In this document: piece by piece, positions 52,927 to 64,000 of the stretch
How positions within the stretch are numbered: the stretch's first letter is position 1
Layout: every line of letters begins with the position of its first letter
NCBI GenBank assembly: GCA_947462335.1
Contig: OX381709.1
Coordinates: 83,018,622 to 83,082,621 of the forward strand
Length of the DNA stretch: 64,000 nt
Source of the DNA: Harmothoe impar
Lineage: Eukaryota; Annelida; Polychaeta; Phyllodocida; Polynoidae
Reading direction: 5' to 3'
Notes under the pieces: model-generated
The model's database searches: none
Seen by the model: only the letters and a program-made list of their open reading frames with translations
What the model was told of the DNA's origin: nothing
Made by a program: the position numbers and the translations under genes

Positions 52927-55900
52927 TAGGTAGAATTGTGCTGTGCATGTATTGCATGAGTCAAATATACCATGCATATTAGCATACGTAACTCTAGAGT
53001 TGTCATATGGGAGTCCAGTGACAAATGTACAATACCCAGCATAAGATACTCTGAATGGTTATTGTGTATGACACATCAATGATCATACTCGGCCACCAAT
53101 TGTTTTATAGTGCCCACTGCTCTATAATCGATCTCTCTGTCTGGTCTAGCTTTTAACTGATGAATAAAATGGAAATTGGTAAATGGATATCATATAAAAT
53201 ATGTACAAGGGTAATTTCAATAGATCCATTCACCATCCAAAACTTATAATTAACATAATTGTTTGCTCACTCTGCTCCTATAGATAGACCTCTACCACCC
53301 TAAAGTTGGTAATAGAAAATGAAATACAATAAAAACGTGCCCTCGTAATATTGTCATTGCCAGGTGATACATTTCTCTCCTGAATGGCCTCCCCAAAACA
53401 GAAACCCCAAGGCACCATCTCCCCAGCAGCATTGATGCAGAGCACATACCAGTGTGTCTTTATGTAGATGTGTGTTATTGTAGGTACAACACATGGATGT
53501 GCGTCTAATATCTCTGTCTATCACGCCTGGGCTACATGCACAGAAGACCAGGTATAAACACAGCCTATCTGATGACCACCGCCCACTGGAGAAGAATCTG
53601 CACCATTCACATGATTTATAGGAGATATATGGCTTTATCAGCCATATAGAGCCCTCCATGGACATGATTTATATAGAAAATGGATAATCAGTCATTTAGA
53701 TAGAACTCAGTGTCGGGACATACAACATGTCAGGATATGCTGAAATGAACATTTTAAGCAAAATTTATTCGAGTAAATGCCAATCAAAGCCACTCAGATA
53801 GCATCATGACCTTTTAAGGCATGTCATTACTGAACTTTACGCCACTTAAACTTAAGGCATCTTAAATTGACTTAAATGCAAACATTCCTTGAGTGGTGGC
53901 ATTTCCTTCCTTGGTCCTTAATATTTGTTTTGCCACTGCAACTAGGGGAATGCGCAGACAAAACGTAAAGGTCAGAGGAAATCTTATAATGTTTGCACTA
54001 GGAAAATGACAACCTTTCATGACACACTTCATCAAGTTTCCAGCTTTGTTTCAAGTCTTTGAGCTGAAATACGAATAAGCACTTTTACAGGGGTAGATAC
54101 TAGCGCTGGCCCAGGAGTCAATGGCCCATAATTGTGTTCCGGGCCCGAAGTTTTCTACAGAATAATCCTCCCATGGGCCCAGGTGGCCCACATAAGATGT
54201 AGCAAGATAGTAAGCAGTGCAAACTACATTCTCAGCAGCCAATGGAGATGAACCGGAGGTGAATGAGGGACTAAGCAAAAAACAGCCCAATATATAAGGA
54301 TAAAAGAGGCTGGTACGTCTATCATGTGACTGTTGTTTCATCGCAATCAGAGCAGCAGTTGTCATAACAATAACATAGAGGGAGCTACAGGCTGCTGCGA
54401 TTCACAGTGACAAAAAGCCTTTTGCTAGGAATGTTACAGACATGACTCTCCTGACCTATTACCCATTTAAGGGTGGCATAATGCTTTAATACAGAGCCAG
54501 CTTTGATTAGACTAGCACCAGGGTCATCTTAGAATCCTAGATGTATATTTGGAATTATGTACTTACAGTGTATGGTTGGAACAATGCATTTGTGATGGTA
54601 GAATTTCAATGTTTTATCTCAAAGACAAAAATAGTCAATTCATCATGAATTAGAAGAAGGTACTACTCAGATACTATATTATGGGCAAGAATGATAATTC
54701 ATAATTCATTTCGTTTCAAAATGTTATAATTTTCTTCTTGACGTCTGAGTTATGGTCTCATTGCATGTTCCAGTCATCCATCATACCACCATCAATCATT
54801 CATGGGCAGTTTTCTAATTTCGATGCCACCATTGTAATTTCAAGGAGGTACATTTGGCACCTGCATCAAACACATCTGAAACATCTTTGTTCTATAGTAC
54901 CTCTAATGAGGGCACATACAATATGAATGATTCAAAAGCAATCCTCTGTGAATGTCTCTGCCATTGGGAATATCCCTTCTCATGCTATGGCTACCAGAAA
55001 ACAGCTGATATATCAACCTTCTGTGTATAGCTTCATGTTACCAGTGTCCTGCCCTAGCTAGCCTATATAGACATCCGCCAATGCCCTGCAGTGGTTTGTA
55101 CATAGCTACTGAGAGACCTTTATGGCATGTACATAGATATGGAAATAGCTCACCTACATGGTTTTCTGGAGGAGAGGAAGTAGCCCCCTGCTACCCATTT
55201 GGCTACTGATACACCAATGTACCATTTCTATTGGAAGTATTTTAAATCTTTTAATCCAGATCAATAAAGTATGCCCTTTGTTAACAATGCAATAACTTGC
55301 TGTGTCCCCAGGCGGATTCCAAATTCCTGATATACACCTGTGTCTTCTTCTATAGAGTGACCTGTTAGATGGTGTGCAACCTGCCATGCTAAGCTATTAT
55401 TGACATTGGATAACTGGTGCTAATGATTTTCTGATGTCAAAGCCAGGCTCCTGCAATGAGCTGCCATGTTAAATATACATCTTCCGGAAAAACATTCCTT
55501 CACCATCTCCAACGGTTGAGCCAGAGCATCAGTAATATCAAAATAATGGACCCTTTATCAACCTACCTAAACCATAAACAGGTGCTAAACATATTTCACA
55601 ATGGACATAAAAATGGTGGCTAATAGAGATAAGTGGTGTCTAACCCTGAAGTGCAGCACACCCCTGGGTACTGTGCAAATTTATGCTGTCAGCGATGTGA
55701 GTGGTTTTAATATTGAGCCGACTCTGTGTGGGTGTTGTGTTCTGACCAAGACAAAAAAAAAAAAACCAATTACAGCTGAGAATTGACTCCTTGTGGGTTT
55801 TCATGTCTGCTCGTTTAATCCATCATGAAGCTTTTTTGGTAATTAGTTTTTATATATTTCTTTTTGGTGTGGGAGGAATTTCTTTTCCATTTACTGAAGC

Positions 55901-57730
55901 CTGGTTCCTGCTAGTCCACAGGGGGTGACATTATAGACTGCTGGCTGGTGTGGTAAATGATATTATATCGGAAATGGGTATTTTGTAGCTGAAGCTTTTG
56001 TTGAAATTAGAGGTTGCTGCTCAATCTACAGTATTGATATATGGATAGACTGACTATCTCCTGGCTATCATAGCTCATTGAAATGAACTGCCATGTCAAA
56101 CACATATCTTGTTACCCTAATGTCTGCATTATTTAGTTAATAGCATCTTATTCATATTCAGCACACATCTAACTGAAGGCCTGTCATTTACCCCATAGTT
56201 AGGCCATACCCTCATTAACCAGCATAGGAAATTGGCAATAGTACTATGGAAGTCTTTACACCAAGACCAGATCAATGGTATGGTATGCCTTAATTGCATG
56301 TACAGAGGCCCAGTGGATGGTAGCCATTGTGGCCTTCACCCAACTACCACTTTCATCACCTAAATGTCCTCCTAGACCCACACCTCTGCTCCCACACTGT
56401 CCCCATCCCTCTGCCCCCTTGGGTCCAATTGGTGCAAGCACCTGGTTAATAGCTTCATACAACTTGATAGCTGAAGGATCCCTATAACCTGAGCCTGAGT
56501 GCATTCTGAAAGCCCTCTGGCACACATCTTGGACTATGAGCATTGGACATTTCCAAGATAATGTGTGTCTAGGTACATCTAAGTCCAGATTTACCAATCA
56601 CAGGCTAGGTCTTAACAATATCTACCATCCATGTGGCACTGATCAGCCAAATACTACAGTAAGTTTGAGTCTCCGTATAGGTCTCTGAGTACGGTAGACA
56701 GGTGAACAGGTCATCTCTGTAATGAATGAATATTAAGGATGGTTCTCCCGGGATCACGGTCCATATGTGGTAAATTGGTTTCCGCAGTGCCGGCATTACT
56801 ATATAGGTTCATTCTGGGGTTAACAATGTCCGTGAAGTGCCGAGGTTGACCACCTGTGCAGGCAGTGTCTGAGGTTCATATGAGAGAAGTTTTAGCGACA
56901 ATGACGCTCACTTTTTTGAGTGTGTATACATATGTATTGGCACCAAAGTACCAACACTGGGCACTCTTTTGCTTGGCAGGGTTTTTATTCTAGAGACAGG
57001 TGCTATACAATAGGCAACTTTAGTGCTTAAGGTGCTTTCAAGATCCTTATAACCCGGAGCTTATGTATATATACTCTGCGAATAGTTTGTTACATTAACA
57101 CACTTATCAACATGCTTTTCTGCAGCCACTTTCAGCACACATTTTGGTGTAACACACTTAACACTATCGGCCAAAAGTGTGTTGATTTCAAAGGAGTGTT
57201 GTCAATATATGTGTGTAACTCCTTATGCATGTTCCCGCAAGACACTGTTCTTATAGTGTGCAAGATGGCCACTTTTTACATATGACCGTCCTCACCGTGA
57301 GCAGTATGTAGAACATCCTCAACAGCCAATGCAGAAAGATGCGAGGGAATTTGGCAGGGAGAGTACAGCAGAAAGTATAGTGCAATATATAATAATTTTC
57401 CCCCAAAGTGGCTTTTGTGTACCCACCCACATTTCACTTCAAAATCCCTTACACAGAAATACCATGTTCAACAGGCACACAACAATGAGAGTGTCATTAT
57501 TGTGCTGCAACAGTTTTGACCATATAATACTGTAGGTTGTTTAAAACCTGCTCATGGTTTCTATCTAAAAGTTACACTGAAAGGTAAGTTTTACTAAAAC
57601 TTGCTCAACCCCAGTTATCCCCATTACATGAACAATTGTACACTGTACCTTGCCATTAGGCGCTTCATTATCCACTCTACTGTCGTAAACATCCACCCCA
57701 CAACTAGAGAAAGGTTCTTTAACTTTAATA

Positions 57731-57936
57731 TTAACCCTTTTATGATGGCTTGATGCCTTAGTACATGATGACCTTGTGAGTAATTTGACAGGGTTGCATT
57801 CAGGCATCATGACGACCCTGTGAGGTTGAGACATTAAAAAAGTTGACATGATCCACCAAGGCAGCCCTGGTGAGTTACATGCCAGAGCTGCATTGGTGCA
57901 TCACGTTTAAGTGACATGCCATCCCTAAAGGGTTAA
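57731..57936. mobile_element. MITE-like element (TTAACCCTTT...AAAGGGTTAA)
   Basis: 206 bp, corresponds position for position to 18151-18356. Confidence 0.7.
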
Positions 57937-59145
57937 GAGCCATTTGTCAGTCTGCATTCTCTTTTATGCACCTTCCGCAGCTAGCAATGTTTGAGGCAAT
58001 GCCCAGACAGTATCCTTAATGGGTCCATTAGACAATGCTGACTTTGAGAATGCTGACTGGTAACTTATATTTGTAAAAACTTAACTGTTTCAACTCAATT
58101 AGAATTTTTCGATTAGTGAGCTAAAGGGACCGCATGCCAATCCTGTTGACAAAACCTGAATCATCATAGATTATTCAGGTAAATCTGACTTTAGCTCACT
58201 GCTAAATGAAAAACTCATTGTACTATATGCAGATTTTTCAGCCAATAAATATAATTCAATTCATTCATGAACATTGGCGTTTAAAGGAAACATTTTTTTT
58301 GCTTCAGTCACTCTTTAACTTTAAGGTTCAGTAAAATGGCATGAAAATACTATGGCCAACTGTAAATGAATTTAAGCATTTACTGGGACAAAAGGTGCTT
58401 AAAGTGTGACTTTAAGCAGTTCAATCTTTGCATAAATGCCATCACTTATGCCATGTCTCTACTGCAGATGCTACCACTCATCAATGCCAATAGCCAAGCT
58501 CAATATGACCCAGGGCAAGTGCCACTACACTGATGGGCAGATTGATAAGCCCTCCATTTCGGTTTCTACATGTACTTGCATTCAAACTTGTAATGTGAAC
58601 TTATTATTCTTGTATTGCTCCTAAACATTTGTTAATTATTTCATAAGATATTGATTCAGTCGCCTTGATTTTAATTAGCTAATGGAAAAATGAGATCAAC
58701 AGGAAGCTTTCATGAGATCTGAGAATCCTGCAAACAGAATTTGGAGCAGAACTCATGCCGCTCTTGTGTCAGGACTCGTGATCCCTATGAAAATTGAGAA
58801 TGTTTCTGGAACAAGAAAACTTGGACAATTTTTCCCTAGAGATGAACAAGACATTTTCTTGGGTCATTTTACATTATGATCAACTTTTTTCAGGAGGTTC
58901 ACAAGAAATTTGCTCATGTGATAAACTTGGGAATTTCTTGTTACTAGGAACATTCACAAGATACCAACTTGTTTCAATCCCGAGGTCTGTTTAAAGAGGA
59001 TGTTTGCACAGGATCATGAGAACCTTCCATGGCACACTAACTACAACAGTTGAAATAGCATGCACACAATATCCCTTGACTGTGCACTTCTGTGTGTACT
59101 CTAAACTATATTGCAGCCAGCCCACCAGATTTTTTTATTATCAAA

Positions 59146-59170
59146 AATAAATATATATATATATATATAG
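59146..59170. repeat. (TA)n microsatellite
   Basis: About 11 TA/AT units ending ATATATATAGTCC. Confidence 0.85.
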
Positions 59171-60511
59171 TCCACCACATTTGCTCTCACTGCTGAAACT
59201 TAATTCAGCTTTTTTGGAGGTATCAGAGCTTAATGCATATGATGACTATTACCTGACTACCACAGGTCACTGCATATCTAGTAAAACGTAACTTGTACCT
59301 CATTCATCACAAACACCCCTGTGCATACCTTGATGGCACCTCACATCCTGCAGGACCCCCTGGCAGTCAGTCAGTAGGAGAGATAGATTGGACCCTTTTC
59401 AGCAGTCCTGATAATCCAACAACCAGCATTCTCTCGGTATGTGCAGTGTTAAACATCCCCAGCATTCCCTGACAACACCTGGCCCCCACATGCCCTGTGA
59501 GTTACCTGTCTGGGAGCATGTGGGGAATGATGTGGAGATGCGGAGGCCAGCGTGATATATGTGGCAAGAAAAGAAGAACCTGTATTGATAAATCCTCATG
59601 GAACCTTCACAAACTACTTCCCTCACTACCTCATCTAATGCTGTGCATTCCCACAGTGGTCTAGATTTGGTATGCAGGTATAGATGCGGTCACAGCTATT
59701 TGAGGGCGTTCCTCCCTGTTTCTTTCTTTTAAAAACATTGTTAGCCTTGGCAGTAAATAGTATCACAGCCACCTTTTAGTTCCTGAAGTTTCCTCAGATC
59801 TTTGAGTATCGCTATGATGAACAAAGTGAGTGTCAAGTAGAACCATCTTGTGCAGTAAAGCCAATTCTGACATTCATGAACAACCGAGCAAGCAGTTGAC
59901 GTGTCTGAGGAGCCAGCATATCTGTCAGTTTTCACTTCAGGTTTTTTCCACCCACACCAAATCCTCTCTGATCCACAGAAATCACCTGGGTGACCACAGA
60001 GGTCGTAATGCATCTGGCAGAGGTAAAAGGCTGACAGGTAGCCATGCCTGAAAGAAGCCCAGAGGGCTGCAGCTGCTGTAAAATAACCTGAGGCAGAATA
60101 CTATGGGACCATACAGCTTACAGTGGAATAAAACTTTAAGTTAAAGAGTTTAGCTCTTTAGCGATGGTTTAGACTGGTTAGACATGCCATGAAAACCCAG
60201 AAGAAATGGATTACTATGAGAAGTGAAGACCTAGACTGTCAAAATAAAGGAAGGCAAGTGGCAGTACTGTCCTCTGAGGAATGTTGTATATATGTAGTCT
60301 CTTATGAGTCAGCCCCTCCAACAGGGGCATTTCACTATTTTTAAATGATCAAACTCAGTACCATAACTTGGAATCTGCCAGATGTTGAAAGTGATAGCAC
60401 CCAAGGTATAAAGACCTGTCTGCTCCCTGTCACCAATTATAGCTATGCAAATTCATTCAAAGTCATCATCATAACAACATTGGGTCTGAATGGATCAGAT
60501 GTGACAACCTA

Positions 60512-60659
60512 CCCAGTAAACAAATAATGTTATACACCATTTTATAACGTTATATAACGTTATATGTCAACGTTTTTCTAAGGCTCTTTAGTATGACATA
60601 ACGTTATGTAAAATTTAAACGTTATTTTGACGTAAAATAACGTTTTTTTGTTAGCTGGG
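60512..60659. mobile_element. 148-bp ACGTTATA MITE with TA duplication
   Basis: CCCAGTAAACAAATAATGTT at the left end, TTTTTTTGTTAGCTGGG at the right end, TA on both sides. Internal ATAACGTTATATAACGTT palindromes. Same family as 19641-19787 at a non-homologous position. Confidence 0.8.
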
Positions 60660-61840
60660 TAAGGTTGTCACAAGAACGAATTATGGCTGTCAACCTGACG
60701 ACCTAATTTTGTCAATCCAGGTATTGTCAATTGGAAGACAAATTTGTCAAAAACGTTTTTAGCGTGTGGTGTTAGTGATGGGATCCAGACTGTCTTTATA
60801 AGGAAAATGACATCTTAAATCTCTGAGGACAACAGTGAGAAGAAGTGTTCCTATCAGATGATACCACCTCCCACAATAGTGAGAACATATAGCACCTTCA
60901 ATGTGACCACACTCTGTGACACATGAGTTATCAGGGCGCAGGGTGTGATCTGTACAGAAAGAGAATCGCGCTGACACATCAATAAGGTTTCCGTTGTAGG
61001 ATAGATCGGGAAATCAATACCGACAACTGTAGCCTCCGAGAACCAGTATTCCTATTCAGCCAAGGGCAGGTTATTGACATAAAGGATCCTAATGACCAGT
61101 TTAACAGCAAGATGAGAGGATGGTCGGATGTTTCTGAAGTCTGATTGTATCTTAGCTCACTTCCAATCACCTTAGTGATTGGAAGGGTGGTGATAACAGA
61201 TCCTAAACCGTTTTTTAAATCATGGTTTTGGGACCTTACATCTAGAGACTATACTCAACCAATGTACTGTCTTGGGTTTGTTGCAAATGCCTTTCAAATG
61301 GTAATTAAATGAAATAGTCACATCATCTTCTATCCTGCAGGCAATGATATATGAGACAGATAGATAATATATGAGACAGATATTCATCATAATTTCAATT
61401 TCATGAACTACTTTTTATTAACAGCGTTTGTACAACAGGCCTTTACTTGGCAAATTAAGCTAGAAGAGAAGATAATGATTATGATTAGTGGTAATCCAAT
61501 CCAATCTATTTAGCCTACTATCAAATAAATCTCTATGCTGAATTAATCTGCCTGCTTTTAAAGTGGGAGTATGCTTTCCATTTTAAATGCTATTTCTATT
61601 TGCATAGGAAATTGAATGTGACAGACAATACGTTTAGAACCTCTAATATTTGAATCCTTTTGAAACATCTTGCAAACATCTAAATGCATAAGGGCTAAAA
61701 GATATTATGACAAATTAGGAGAACCAAAAACAAGGCCATATTAGGAGAAGGGAATCTTTGTATATGGCCACACCAAATCATTTGTTTTAATAATTGAGTG
61801 GACATACATAGATGTACAGTGGTAGCATAGGTGATGTTGT

Positions 61841-62600
61841 AAGTGATTAGATACTCGTACATTCAGCGGATTCTAGTGCATATACTAATCTAGATGTCCT
61901 CCCCTCTCTCTTTCCTACCCTGATTGCCGAATCCTCTCAATCTATTAATTTTTCCTGTCCATTATATGACATGTCTGGAGTCATATGTAGTACTGCTAAT
62001 TGCATAGGAAATAAATAATTTAGTAGATATAATTATACAACCTGGGACATAGATATACGTCACTGACACTATGAGATATGGAACATTTATATTCATTGTG
62101 TAAATGGAAAAAATATCATAACTTCGATAATTGACATTTCTTCACTGAATCCATTATCATGATCATATTAAGTAGCCAATAAGTAGAGGAGTAATATTAG
62201 GACTGTGTTTGGTCCACAAATCAAGTACTCTAGAGGTGGTTATATACAGATACAGAGGCTCCTGGTTGTCAAATCCTGTCACGTCTAGGTTCACATACAT
62301 CTATAGTTAAATACTCAGAGGAGCTGAAACTGTCTAGTCCTCTTGGCGTGATGAGCAGTGTTTTATCTATAGGTGCTAGATCATCCCAGAGGCCCTGTAA
62401 CTAAGGTGAATCTGGTTTGGCTTTGCTTTCTGCGCGCTGCATCTTCATTTTCCAGAGCCTCCCTGGGAGCTATTAAGCCTGTCTGAAGGCAGCAATAAAA
62501 TTATGTGTCTTGGGTAATCTAAGCTGGCCTAACATACCAGACCTGACCCTTAGTTGTTTTCAGATCCATCACTGGTCTGTAGAATTACTTCCTGACAGAC
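61841..62600 (+). repeat. dispersed repeats P1-P2, copy 3, with empty element-2 site
   Basis: P1 (61841-62230) passes into P2 (from about 62300) without a DNA element. CATCTATAGTTAAATAC near 62297-62313 is the unoccupied counterpart of the element 2 insertion. Also lacks the Ngaro insert. Confidence 0.75.
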
Positions 62601-63095
62601 TTGTATATCGGGACGGTAAATCTGATTTAGTTTGACCTTCTTCCCAGGCATCTGTCAGTGTATTCCTCCTTCTCCAACATCCTCCCACATGTTATCCTCA
62701 CATTTCCAAAACCTCGACTCATGTTTGATGATTGATTGAATTTCCTTTATTTATACTGAATAAAGATAGGTCAAAGACCTGTATTCTTCTAGATCCAGTC
62801 GATTGAACAGAATCAGACTGTGTACAATAAGACAGGTATGTAGAAAGAGAAAAATATATAGGAGGCATAGGCTTAGAGCCATGACTTAGTATAATAGTGC
62901 TAGATGTTAGTATATGCATCATTGTGGAGGTGGTGATGTTATTACCACATGGAGGATGTTATTTCCATTTGTTGGGACAGATGGTAATGTCCGAGTTAAA
63001 TGATGGTCAGTCATTCAACTGTAGTCATATGGTCAATTAAGGTTTCTGGTAAAAACATAAACACTCAAGAGTCCAGATTATATTGAACATATAAT
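62601..63095. other. no gene recognised
   Basis: AT-rich sequence between repeat P2 and the LINE fragment. It may include 3' UTR of the LINE; nothing more can be said. Confidence 0.4.
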
Positions 63096-63400
63096 CTAAA
63101 CATAAGTGTCAATCAAGTCCCTATGGGTTTTCCTGTTCCAGGAGGTAAATTTGGGGCTCTCTCTCACAGATCTTTCTTCCACAGTAAGGGCATTCCATGC
63201 CCCTGCCAGTCTATACCTCAGAGAACGAACATATGCAGGATTTTTTGCTCTTTTCTGGAGGAGTAACCTCTGGTCCCTTCTTCTAGTGGCCACATTAATT
63301 ATATGTAGTTCTTCAGGAATTAATGATTTTGAAAAGGCTAGATCCAATATGTGCATACGTCTTCTATCCTTAAGTTTATTTAATTTGGAGAGGCAATATG
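63096..63400 (-). pseudogene. LINE 3'-terminal coding segment
   Basis: The open frame ends at 63096 (stop) with RLLLQKRAKNPAYVRSLRYRLAGAWNAL, a motif type found at the C terminus of CR1/Jockey-like LINE polyproteins (basic region, then WN.L). It is in a different frame from the RT fragment to the right, and the whole RT centre is missing between them. Confidence 0.6.
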
Positions 63401-64000
63401 GAGATCGGTCTTAAATTATTAACATCAGACCTGTCCCCTCCCTTAGGTAGGGGGGTCACAATAGCTTCTTTCCAGGCATGTGGGAAGACTGAAGTTCTTA
63501 TGACTAGGTTTATTAGGTGGAGGAGATGGTATGGTAGAGTAATAAAAGTGTCTTTAAATATAAGAGAAGAAATATTTGGAATACCAGAAGATTTATGTAC
63601 GTTAATTTTCCTTACTAATTTGATTGCTAGTTCCACTTCACATTCCTGAAAGCTAAATTGTGGTGGAAGAGGTGGAATATTACTATGATAGGGTAGAGTT
63701 AAATTTTGTGCCAAGCGATCTCCTATTGTTGCAAAATATTTATTTATAAAGTTAGCAGTTTCTTCAGATCTGATATGTGTATTATTGCTTTTGTCTTGCA
63801 GGGAGTAGACTGGCGATCTATTCTGTGGGTTCATTAAGTTATTAATAGATTTCCAATATTCTTTTGGTTTATTATGAAATTTTACCAATTGTTGCTTATT
63901 AAATCTGTTACGTGCAAGTCTTTTTTCTTCATTGGCCAGATTTCTCAAAAATATTGCGATGTTATGATCATCATCATTTTGTGTACGTCTATATTTCTTC
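63376..64000 (-). pseudogene. LINE reverse transcriptase N-terminal fragment, runs off the window
   Basis: The frame is open from 63376 to the window edge at 64000. It includes a YWKSINNLMNPQ linker motif, the pre-RT segment (SEETANFINKYFATIG) and the start of the RT domain (IPNISSLIFKD, WKEAIVTPLPKGGDRSDVNNLRPISILP). The next motifs, including the catalytic FADD-type box, are deleted; the frame stops right after RPISILPL. It is an internally deleted, dead non-LTR retrotransposon; the endonuclease would lie to the right, outside the window. Confidence 0.8.

Larger units (their letters stand above)
49572..54199. other. 4.6 kb with scattered repeats, no gene recognised
   Basis: Contains a TTAACCCTTT-type element (50112-50300), a CCCAGCTAACA end near 51183, an inverted fragment of the duplicated segment (about 52150-52265, matching 13170-13255), a TA-flanked MITE (52736-52926) and an inverted fragment of the element 3 centre (about 52985-53150). 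Short ORFs lack support. Confidence 0.55.
54200..61840 (+). repeat. segmental duplication, copy 2 (no genes recognised)
   Basis: Collinear with 7400-21474 as described there. It lacks the long-TIR element, the satellite insertion and the 19641 MITE, but has its own ACGTTATA MITE at 60512-60659, so these insertions postdate the duplication. Confidence 0.75.

Noticed and set aside
1..64000. CRISPR arrays, bacterial operons, phage att sites
   Set aside because: No regularly spaced short repeats with unique spacers; gene content and repeats are those of an animal genome.

Overview
The window looks like a TE-dense intergenic (or very long intronic) stretch of an animal genome, probably a marine invertebrate. 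The reasons are the mixture of an Ngaro-type tyrosine-recombinase retroelement, a Polinton/Maverick, a Penelope-like element, a LINE fragment, many short 2-bp-TSD DNA elements and long collinear duplicated blocks. I find no rRNA operon, no CRISPR, no bacterial operon and no host gene that I can defend. I cannot name the species.

Layout. 1-7.3 kb: copies of a dispersed repeat (called P1/P2 here) interrupted by DNA elements with termini CCCAGCTAGCA. One of these (717-2662) carries a TA-flanked MITE (1721-2457), which in turn carries a 511-bp miniature LTR retrotransposon (TRIM, 1838-2348) whose LTRs contain a tRNA-like unit with pol III A and B boxes. 7.3-21.5 kb: first copy of a diverged segmental duplication, containing a 3.8-kb long-TIR element and a 146-bp satellite with an RFX X-box in nearly every unit. 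21.5-29.4 kb: P1/P2 again, split by a DNA element and by an apparently intact Ngaro element (23176-28539: gag, RT-RNase H and tyrosine recombinase on the minus strand). The unoccupied target sequence is still visible at 4941-4960. 29.4-35.5 kb: no genes seen.

35514-45989 is a complete-looking 10.5-kb Polinton flanked by a perfect 6-bp target duplication (TTTGAC), with ~430-bp terminal inverted repeats. Inside are an antisense Ala-rich ORF, an unknown ORF, packaging ATPase, two conserved small/structural ORFs, integrase with chromodomain, a minor-capsid (PY-type) protein, a pVI/pX-like protein, double-jelly-roll major capsid protein, adenain-like protease and a small terminal ORF. There is no DNA polymerase B, and four ORFs carry a single in-frame stop (three TAG, one TGA) plus one frameshift in the capsid gene, so the copy is either freshly decayed or relies on recoding. 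Its TIRs hold four tandem modules of CCAAT boxes, three with RFX-like palindromes, together with CACGTG and forkhead-like sites, so they look like a compact enhancer/promoter.

46127-49571 is a Penelope-like element (RT + GIY-YIG, minus strand, with an upstream RGG-rich ORF) bracketed by ~122-bp inverted repeats and broken by an in-frame TAA. 49.6-54.2 kb has only small repeats. 54.2-61.8 kb is the second copy of the segmental duplication, followed by P1/P2 (61.8-62.6 kb) and an internally deleted LINE entering from the right edge (63.1-64 kb).

The nested and duplicated structure supplies internal empty sites, so several insertion boundaries and target-site duplications can be read from the window itself.
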